From Planctomycetota bacterium (GTDB lineage: Bacteria > Planctomycetota > UBA1135 > GCA-002686595), in NCBI GenBank assembly GCA_029250885.1, contig JAQXEK010000033.1, positions 1 through 64,000 on the forward strand: DNA of 64,000 nt, in the 5' to 3' direction. Shown here in pieces: positions 52,604-59,488 of this stretch; the first letter of the stretch is position 1, and each line of letters begins with the position of its first letter. A program made the translations under genes and the position numbers. Below the pieces are notes generated by a model, which did not search any database, was not told the origin of the DNA, and saw nothing but the letters and a program-made list of their open reading frames with translations.

Positions 52604-53172
52604 AGCTTCGCTCGCTCGTCTTTGGCATTGCTCTAAGCCTGAGCGTCCTGCCTCTAGTCAGCACCGTTCACATGTTCCGGGACTGGAGTGCGAATCGCGC
52701 CGGCCTGAACGAGGACGAGCAGCTTCGGCAGCTGATGCTGCCCTGGTGCCGCCCAAGCTTCACAGCCTTTCTTGATCCCCTGCGCAAGGTGATCCCCGAA
52801 GATGCCGCAATCCTGTGTACGCCGGCTTGGGGCATGGAGACCGCGGGTAAGGCGCGCTGGTATCTATTCCTTGCGAATGCGCTCTATCCCCGGCGCGTCT
52901 TTGTGCGTGAGCCGGCCTTGGCGAGTGGAACCTTGGTGACCTATCCGCTCTGGGTGAAACACCACCTAGAGACGATCGATACCGACGAATCAGGCCTGTC
53001 CATGGCAGGCCTTATCAAGCGCACTCGCTTGGAGAAGGTGGTGAAGGAGGAGATCGTGAAGCGCGATATCGCCTGGGAATTTCGCTACGCACTGGACGCC
53101 AAGGACCCCTTCCGCGGCGCGGAGCTTCTGCACAACGACGTACCCGTGGACTACTTGCAGGAGTACCGCTAA
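52600..53172 (+). CDS. Small exported or membrane-anchored protein of unknown function
   Basis: 190 residues from GTG 52600 (overlap of 4 nt with the preceding stop). N-terminal hydrophobic segment MKLRSLVFGIALSLSVLPLV acts as signal anchor. The rest is soluble with PWCRPSFTAFLDPLRKVIP and a mid-region PAWGMETAGKARWYLFLANALYPRRVFV. Two Cys (PWCRP, LCTPAW) lie at fixed positions. No family recognised. It sits between a sulfatase-fold and a GT-C-like gene, overlapping both, so it probably works in the same surface-glycan pathway, maybe as an accessory subunit of the membrane protein encoded next. Confidence 0.65.
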   Translation: MKLRSLVFGIALSLSVLPLVSTVHMFRDWSANRAGLNEDEQLRQLMLPWCRPSFTAFLDPLRKVIPEDAAILCTPAWGMETAGKARWYLFLANALYPRRVFVREPALASGTLVTYPLWVKHHLETIDTDESGLSMAGLIKRTRLEKVVKEEIVKRDIAWEFRYALDAKDPFRGAELLHNDVPVDYLQEYR

Positions 53173-54821
53173 TGTTCGCAGATCCCGATCTGTCCGGCAT
53201 TGTTGCGGGCCTGTGCATGTTTTTGGCTGGCCACCTTGCCATGAGTCTTGCGGTTGCCGGGCCCGAGCGGCGGGGCACCGCACGAACCCGCGGCCCCTTG
53301 GAGTGGTGCGCGACCTCCCTGATCCTTGGCATGTCGATTCTGACAACGATCTTAGTCGCATGGATCTGGGTCTTTGGCCCCCTAGGGCTTGGCGCCGGGC
53401 GCGCCCTGCTCGGCCTGCCCGCCCTTGGTGGGTTGGTGCTCTTGGCTAGGCCGAGCCTGATCGGTGGGGCGGAGGTCCGCCGGCGCTTCGGCTCGGGGAC
53501 TCCCGCCGATGATGTGCGCGGCATAGCACCCAAGACGGGCCTCGAGATCCTTGGCTTTGTCCTGTTGAGCTTCGCCACCGCGGCTGTGATCTTCACGGCT
53601 TTCTCCTTACCAGTGCACCTCTTCGATCCAACCTTCCACTTTGCCTACAAGGGGCAGATCCTGTTCACCGAGGGCTTTGGCCATGAAGCCTGGACGCACC
53701 TGGACGGACCCGTTGGCCGGGTGATGACCCACCCGACCTACCCACCAGGTGTGCCCGCCCTCGAGGTCCTAGCGAGCTTCCCGCGGGGAGCGTTCAGCGC
53801 GACTGCGGGCCGGGGGCTGATGGCCATGTTCGTGCTGGCTCCCGCCGCGTGGATCTATGCCGCCCTGCGCTCGAACGCATTCCGCAGTGGCACCACCGGC
53901 CGCGCCCCAGCGCTCATCGGCGCCCTCCTTTGGATGTGCCTGCCGATCCTTTTCTACCTGCGCTTGCCCTTCGAGAACACAACCATGGATGCTGCTCGTG
54001 GGCTGCTTGTCGGACCGGGCGCGGCCTCACCCGGTGAGGGCATCGAATGGCGCACGCCCCGTGGGCCAAGCCTCGACGGCGGCGGCGACCTGCCCCTTGC
54101 CGCCCTTATCTTCGGGGCCCTTGTCCACCTTTGGCGCAAGCTTCCGGATACCCGAGCCGAATCCGACGGTGCCGACGTCTTCTTCGGCGGCCTGCTACTC
54201 GGCGCTGCTGTACTCGCCAAAAACGAAGGTCTAGCGCTCCTGGTCTGCTTGCTCGCCGCAGGTGCCCTAGCCCTTAGCGCACGGCATCTGTTTGCAGAAT
54301 TAAAAGTCAGCTTGGCGAGCATCGCCCCCTTTATTTGGGCCACGCTCATCGCGATCTTGATGATCATTCCGTGGTTCGTGGTCAAGGCGGCCATCCCAAT
54401 TGTCGACGAGTCCTACCCCGACCTGTTGGTGCCATCCAAGCTTGCCGAGACGCTCTTCGCCCACCGCCCAAGCGGGGAAATGTCCATTACGATTGTCGCT
54501 AAGGAGTTCTTGAAGACCTTTTGCGATCCACTCCATTGGAGCGCCCTCTGGATCCTGTTCTTCGGCTACTTGGCCTATGCCCTGGCCAAGCCCAAGCGCC
54601 TGCTGTCCTCAGACGCCGCCATGCCCGCGCTCTTCGTGCTCGGGGGTATCGCGGTGTTCTACTTAATCCTTGTAATAACGCCTTGGTCCCTCGGCCAGCT
54701 GTTTACGACAGGCATCCCCGACCGACTCTTCCTGCAACTCGCGCCCACGGCCATCTTGGCAACCTTACTGATCGCCTGGCCCCAGGGTTCTGGGCAGGAT
54801 GACGGCCCATCGGGCGAATGA
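53172..54821 (+). CDS. Polytopic membrane protein, GT-C glycosyltransferase-like
   Basis: 549 residues, ATG 53172 overlapping the previous stop by one base. At least ten hydrophobic segments (e.g. LEWCATSLILGMSILTTILV; LEILGFVLLSFATAAVIF; LAALIFGALVHLW; FIWATLIAILMIIPWFVV; PALFVLGGIAVFYLILVI). The periplasmic loop after the first TM helices contains LFDPTFHFAYKGQILFTEGF with acidic residues, and GEMSITIVAKEFLK later, which resembles GT-C dolichyl-phosphate-type glycosyltransferases in layout. Real family membership is uncertain. Its stop overlaps the start of the next gene. Confidence 0.75.
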   Translation: MFADPDLSGIVAGLCMFLAGHLAMSLAVAGPERRGTARTRGPLEWCATSLILGMSILTTILVAWIWVFGPLGLGAGRALLGLPALGGLVLLARPSLIGGAEVRRRFGSGTPADDVRGIAPKTGLEILGFVLLSFATAAVIFTAFSLPVHLFDPTFHFAYKGQILFTEGFGHEAWTHLDGPVGRVMTHPTYPPGVPALEVLASFPRGAFSATAGRGLMAMFVLAPAAWIYAALRSNAFRSGTTGRAPALIGALLWMCLPILFYLRLPFENTTMDAARGLLVGPGAASPGEGIEWRTPRGPSLDGGGDLPLAALIFGALVHLWRKLPDTRAESDGADVFFGGLLLGAAVLAKNEGLALLVCLLAAGALALSARHLFAELKVSLASIAPFIWATLIAILMIIPWFVVKAAIPIVDESYPDLLVPSKLAETLFAHRPSGEMSITIVAKEFLKTFCDPLHWSALWILFFGYLAYALAKPKRLLSSDAAMPALFVLGGIAVFYLILVITPWSLGQLFTTGIPDRLFLQLAPTAILATLLIAWPQGSGQDDGPSGE

Positions 54822-57800
54822 ACAGCTCTCTTCCCAAGCCCCGTGCACACCTCGTGCACTTCCTCTTTCTAGCCGCCGCGGCGAGTGTCGCCTTGGCTTG
54901 GGGCTACCTTAGGATCGAGGACTGGACCCGTACCGGCACAGTGCCGAGAGCCGCGTCGAGCGCGGACACTTGGCCGGGCGTGCTCTATGGCCTGCTTGCT
55001 CTACCGCTGCTGTTCTCCTCCCGCCGCGGTAGCGCTGGCCCGGGCTCCTCGCGGGGCTTCGAACGCTTCGGGAGCCTCGTGCTCGCCCTGTGTGTCTGGG
55101 TCCTCGCCGTAGACTACATCGTGGGCTTGCCCAGTGTGGCAAGCTCGAAAAGCCTGGGCGGTGGACCTCTGCTGGGGCCTCTAATGGCAGCCTTTAGTCT
55201 AGGCCTCGGATGGTATGCAGTTGGAGGCCCGCTCCCGCCCCTCGGTTTCAGCCGTACCAAGGCCTTTGCTTTCAAGCACAGCCTGGGCCTGCGCAGCCTA
55301 GTTCTGTTCGCCCTGGCGACGACCGCAAACGGCAAGCTCTTCATCCAGGATTCCTATACCGGCTACGCCTTGCTCTTGATGCTAGGGTTGGTGACGGCGG
55401 TCTTGCTCTCCTTAGAGCAAGGTCATCATAAATCTGGTGAGGGCACTGCCGGCCAGCTGTTCGCACGCCTTCGCAGCAGTCTGGGCACGCCCTCCTTGAT
55501 CGTCCTCTTTGGCCTTCCCGCATGGTGGCTGCTCGCAGCTTGGAACGGTTCCAACGAGCAGAGCGCCCTCTCTCTCGCGTACCGTCTGATCGTGCCCGCC
55601 GCAGTGGCTTACCTTGCTATGGGGGTCCTTGACGCAAAGGGGATCCGCACGGTCTTTGGCGCTTTGGTGCTTGGCTTTGGTGCTGCTCTCGCGGCAGGCT
55701 TCGTCGGCGTGCTTGAGGCGCTGCCCTACTGCACCTTGGAAGAGGTGCTGCAGACGCGGCTTCGCATCCTGGGTCTGCACCCAAATCTCGGGGCCGCTCT
55801 TGTTGGCATCGGCCTGTGCGTGACCGTTGGCTGGACCCTGATGGGAAAGGCGTCGGGGGCGAGTCAAGCCAAGCGCGGTCTCATTGGGACCAGGCGCCGA
55901 GCCATAGGCAGCCTGCTGCTCGCGGTCGGTGGTGTGGCCTTGTATCTAACGGGCTCCAGGGCGGGCGGGCTCGGCGCGCTGATAGGTCTCGGCAGCCTGT
56001 TTGTGCTGCTCAAGTCGAGGCTCCTTCCGCGATTGACAGGTCGGGTCCTGATCAGCCTGACCGGTCTTGGCGTGGCGCTCTTCCTCTTGTTCCTTACACC
56101 TCTCGGGGACGGCATTCGCGCTTCCCTTGACGCCCAGGCCCAGACCCAGTCGGCCCTGGGCCAGCGCTGGCACATCTGGAAGATGGCCGCTGCCGCGACC
56201 ATGGACCATCCGGTGACGGGCATCGGTGGGCTTGGCTTTCCGGCCCACGCCCAGTACGCCCAGCCGTCGTATTACGACGGCACGACCCAGACTTTCCACA
56301 CCCACAACATCCTGCTAGCCGCAGCGTCCGGAGCCGGCTTGCCGGGGCTGCTGCTCTTTCTTGCGTGGCTAGTCAGCTTCTTCCACCTTGGCCTGCGTGC
56401 CTGCCGCCGTGCCACCGCGGAGCGCCCGCTCTATATAAGCTTGGTCGCCGCGTGCTTTGGCTTGTTAGTGAGCAATCTCTTTGACCTCGGCCAGAGCCAG
56501 CTGACCTTCCTGCCGCTATTCTTCTGGATCGCGGTCGCGGTGTTTGGCGCCAAGCTCTTGGAGGCCCAGTCCGCAGTCGCCGACTCGAAGCAGAGGAGCT
56601 CGCCCTCGGACGAAACCGAGTCTCCCGCGCAGCTGACCCCGCCTAAGGGGACCGTGTCAGCTCCAATCTTGCCGCTGGTCGCGATGGTTTTGCTTTGGCT
56701 CGCGAGTGGAACGAGCCTCGCCGGCAGCGGGCTTCTTATGGATGCGGTTAGGTATGCGAACGCGGGAGACCTGCGTGCTTCCACCGCGCGTATCGAGCTG
56801 GCGCTCATAAGGCGCTTTTCCCTGGAGCGCTCGAAAGCCCGCGGACTGTTGGATCAACAATACAAGCGCTTGGATTTGACCGAAAAGCGTCTAGAGAACC
56901 TTGCCCAGTGGACGCAAGAGACGCCGGAGTATTCGGGGGCATGGCGTGCCTATGGCCAGGCGCTCTTGGAGACCGGTCGCGTCGCCGAGGCGCAGCAGGC
57001 TCTGGCCGAGTCGAGCCGCCTCGACCCCCTCGGCGCCTCCATGGGTAGGATTAGCATGTTGCGGGCTTGGGCCGCCTTGGAGTTAGGTGCCCTGGAAGAG
57101 GCTTCGCAGCAAATACTTGCAGGCTTCCGCAATGGGGCGAATCCACCCCAGGGCATGGGCAAGAGGCGCGGCAAAACGGGCGTGGTCTTTACTGGCGGTG
57201 GTTTAGAGCTGAGCCTCGGGGAGCTGCTCGCAGACCTAGGTAGACAGCTTGTGGAGCTGGCCAAGACAGACCAAGTGCGCGCACGTCGGGACCTTACGGG
57301 CCTGATTGAAGGCTACCGGTACAACGGCAATCTGTCCGCCGTATCGAAGTGGATCGAGGCTGTGATTGACGCCTCGCCGGCACCGATCCGGGCGACCTAC
57401 TTCCAGTGGATCGAGGTCATGCTCGAGGTGGGGGATGAGGACGCTGCGCGGTCCATCTGGGACGATATGGAGACGAGTGGGAAGACCTACGGGCATAACG
57501 TATTTGCCAATCTTGTCGACAAGACCGGTGGGGACCAAGACCGGGTGGGCAGTAGTGCAAGTGACCTCGACATCTTCTTCTTGGCTGGGCTGCTAGTGGA
57601 CGCGCGACTAGACCTTGCGATTCGCTTAGGGCAAGAGGGTAAGATGGAAGAGAGCGAGCGCGAACTCCGCCGGGCCCTCTACGATTGCAGGGTTGACGTG
57701 GCCCGATCCCGGGTTTGCTTTCACTACCTTCTCGCCGTCCCGGGTACCGCCGAGCAGCGCCAAGCTGACCTCGTGCGGTTGCTCTGGAACTCAAATCTTA

Positions 57801-57991
57801 ACCGCAAGGCTGCCGCGAACGCCGCGCGCTACCGGCGCGTCATCGAAAGCCTTGCAGGAGATTATGAGGGGGACCTCGCCATGCTTGAGCAGGCCTGCCG
57901 CAGCACGATTAGTCGCCACGGTGATCTCGGCCATGCCGGTGAGATCTTTCTGGATGTACTGCAGAGAGAGGCTACTAAGTCACGGCCCTAG
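54818..57991 (+). CDS. O-antigen-ligase-like membrane protein fused to TPR-like domain
   Basis: 1057 residues. The first ~600 residues are a polytopic membrane domain of the O-antigen ligase/polymerase type: multiple TM helices, GLHPNLGAALVGIGLCV near 320, ALYLTGSRAGGLGALIG, ALGQRWHIWKMAAAATMDHPVTGIGGLGF, and the large periplasmic loop with HTHNILLAAASGAGLPGLLL near 495. The C-terminal ~430 residues (AGDLRASTARIELALIRRF...; TPEYSGAWRAYGQALLETGRVAEAQQALAESSRLDPLG) are TPR-like repeats on the cytoplasmic or periplasmic side. Such ligase-TPR fusions occur in diverse bacteria. Likely ligates or polymerises a surface polysaccharide. It overlaps the GT-C gene by 4 nt. Confidence 0.87.
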   Translation: MNSSLPKPRAHLVHFLFLAAAASVALAWGYLRIEDWTRTGTVPRAASSADTWPGVLYGLLALPLLFSSRRGSAGPGSSRGFERFGSLVLALCVWVLAVDYIVGLPSVASSKSLGGGPLLGPLMAAFSLGLGWYAVGGPLPPLGFSRTKAFAFKHSLGLRSLVLFALATTANGKLFIQDSYTGYALLLMLGLVTAVLLSLEQGHHKSGEGTAGQLFARLRSSLGTPSLIVLFGLPAWWLLAAWNGSNEQSALSLAYRLIVPAAVAYLAMGVLDAKGIRTVFGALVLGFGAALAAGFVGVLEALPYCTLEEVLQTRLRILGLHPNLGAALVGIGLCVTVGWTLMGKASGASQAKRGLIGTRRRAIGSLLLAVGGVALYLTGSRAGGLGALIGLGSLFVLLKSRLLPRLTGRVLISLTGLGVALFLLFLTPLGDGIRASLDAQAQTQSALGQRWHIWKMAAAATMDHPVTGIGGLGFPAHAQYAQPSYYDGTTQTFHTHNILLAAASGAGLPGLLLFLAWLVSFFHLGLRACRRATAERPLYISLVAACFGLLVSNLFDLGQSQLTFLPLFFWIAVAVFGAKLLEAQSAVADSKQRSSPSDETESPAQLTPPKGTVSAPILPLVAMVLLWLASGTSLAGSGLLMDAVRYANAGDLRASTARIELALIRRFSLERSKARGLLDQQYKRLDLTEKRLENLAQWTQETPEYSGAWRAYGQALLETGRVAEAQQALAESSRLDPLGASMGRISMLRAWAALELGALEEASQQILAGFRNGANPPQGMGKRRGKTGVVFTGGGLELSLGELLADLGRQLVELAKTDQVRARRDLTGLIEGYRYNGNLSAVSKWIEAVIDASPAPIRATYFQWIEVMLEVGDEDAARSIWDDMETSGKTYGHNVFANLVDKTGGDQDRVGSSASDLDIFFLAGLLVDARLDLAIRLGQEGKMEESERELRRALYDCRVDVARSRVCFHYLLAVPGTAEQRQADLVRLLWNSNLNRKAAANAARYRRVIESLAGDYEGDLAMLEQACRSTISRHGDLGHAGEIFLDVLQREATKSRP

Positions 57992-58011
57992 GGCCCGTGT
58001 GTTTTGCAACC

Positions 58012-59466
58012 ATGAGTAATCACAATAAGCCGCGCTCCTTTTTCGGCGCCCTCTGCGCCATCTCACTTGCGTTCGGGGCTGCTGCCAGCTGCGGAAGTGG
58101 CGCGAACTCGGTGGATCGTCCCAACGTGCTCTTCGTCGTCTTTGATACGACCCGGGCCGACCACCTGTCCTCCTACGGCTACCAGAAGCTAACCAGTCCG
58201 CGGGTGGATGGGCTTGCTAGGTCCGGCGCACGTTTTGATGCTGCGCGGTCCGCGTCGACCTTGACCCCGGTCTCTGCGTCGACCTTCTTGACGGGATTAC
58301 AGCCCCCGCGCACGGGCGTGCGCAGCCTCTTCCTGTTTAGTCAGCAAAGCCTGAACCAGGGTGTTGTGACCCTTGCGGAGCGTTTGCGAGGGAGTGGTTA
58401 CGAGACCGCGGCCTTCGTAAGTGCTGCTCCTATGGGAGCGCGCTATGGGTTAGACCGCGGCTTCGATGTCTACAATGACGACGTCAATCAAGAGGCCCGG
58501 CGCCTGCAGAAGCTTAAAGTGGGCAACGCCTTTCAGAGGCGCGCGGACACGACCACGGACCTAGCCCTCGGGTGGCTCGAGGCACACTTCGAAGAAGAGC
58601 TCGGCCCCTTTGGCCTAATGGTCCACTTCTTTGATGCCCACGACGCCGCCATGATTCCCCCCCGGAAGTTTCTCGCGTCACGGGTGTCCTTCCCCCTGCC
58701 CGCCAACCTGGACCAAATCGGCCACCTGCACAACCTCTTCGCTGGCGCTGACCACGGCCAAGGGGGTGAGCGCCAGGACGACCTGATCGAACTCTATGAT
58801 GCGGAGATTGAGTTCATGGACAAGCAGCTCGGCCGTATCCTCGACGACCTCGCGGCGCGGGATGAACTTGAGAACACCCTGGTCGTCTTCCTTGCCGATC
58901 ACGGCGAGAGTCTCGGGCAGCACGACTTCTGGACCCATGGCTTTATGTGGGACGAGCAGCTACGAGTCCCATTGATCTTGAGTGGGCCCGGCGTTGAATC
59001 CGGCACAGTGGTCCCCGAGCCCGTGTCCCTAGTGGATCTGGTCCCAAGCCTTGTCTCCCAGGGCGGTCTCCTAGGCATGTCCCTCGAACCTGGGGAGCAG
59101 CTTGATGGGCAGTCCTTCGCCGGCCTTGTGACCCCGGATTTTACGGGGGATGCCTTCTTGCAGCGGCCCGTGGTCTCGGAGGTGCACAACTCGAAAGAGG
59201 ACCGGACCGGCCGGCCTGAAGCCCTGTTTGCCGTGACGGCCATGCCTTGGAAGTTGATTGTCGAACCAGGTCAGACCCCCAAGCTCTTTCACCTTGGCGA
59301 CGACCCGGGTGAACTTGCCGACCTGTACAGCAAAGAGCATCCGATGGTTCGCGCGCTCTCCGCCGTGCTCGCCGCCTCGGGCAGCTTGGAGTCGGCAGAT
59401 CTCCCCAACCTCGAAGACCTGACGGAAGAGGAGCGCTCGATGTTGCAGGGTCTAGGGTACTTCTAG
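58012..59466 (+). CDS. Sulfatase-fold lipoprotein, third in the window
   Basis: 484 residues from ATG 58012 (ATG 57997 also in frame). Lipobox AASC. The fold elements are FVVFDTTRADHLSSYGY, the active-site region TLTPVSASTFLTG, VHFFDAHDAAMIPP, FLADHGESLGQHDFWTHGF, VPLILSGPG. At the nucleophile position there is again Thr (T-P-V-S), and the Pro is shifted relative to the TLPSH type, so the active site is even more divergent. Sulfatase activity is doubtful. It follows the ligase gene after 20 nt and converges with a DUF3604-like gene. Confidence 0.82.
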   Translation: MSNHNKPRSFFGALCAISLAFGAAASCGSGANSVDRPNVLFVVFDTTRADHLSSYGYQKLTSPRVDGLARSGARFDAARSASTLTPVSASTFLTGLQPPRTGVRSLFLFSQQSLNQGVVTLAERLRGSGYETAAFVSAAPMGARYGLDRGFDVYNDDVNQEARRLQKLKVGNAFQRRADTTTDLALGWLEAHFEEELGPFGLMVHFFDAHDAAMIPPRKFLASRVSFPLPANLDQIGHLHNLFAGADHGQGGERQDDLIELYDAEIEFMDKQLGRILDDLAARDELENTLVVFLADHGESLGQHDFWTHGFMWDEQLRVPLILSGPGVESGTVVPEPVSLVDLVPSLVSQGGLLGMSLEPGEQLDGQSFAGLVTPDFTGDAFLQRPVVSEVHNSKEDRTGRPEALFAVTAMPWKLIVEPGQTPKLFHLGDDPGELADLYSKEHPMVRALSAVLAASGSLESADLPNLEDLTEEERSMLQGLGYF

Positions 59467-59488
59467 GGGTTCGCTGTCCAAGGGCCGC

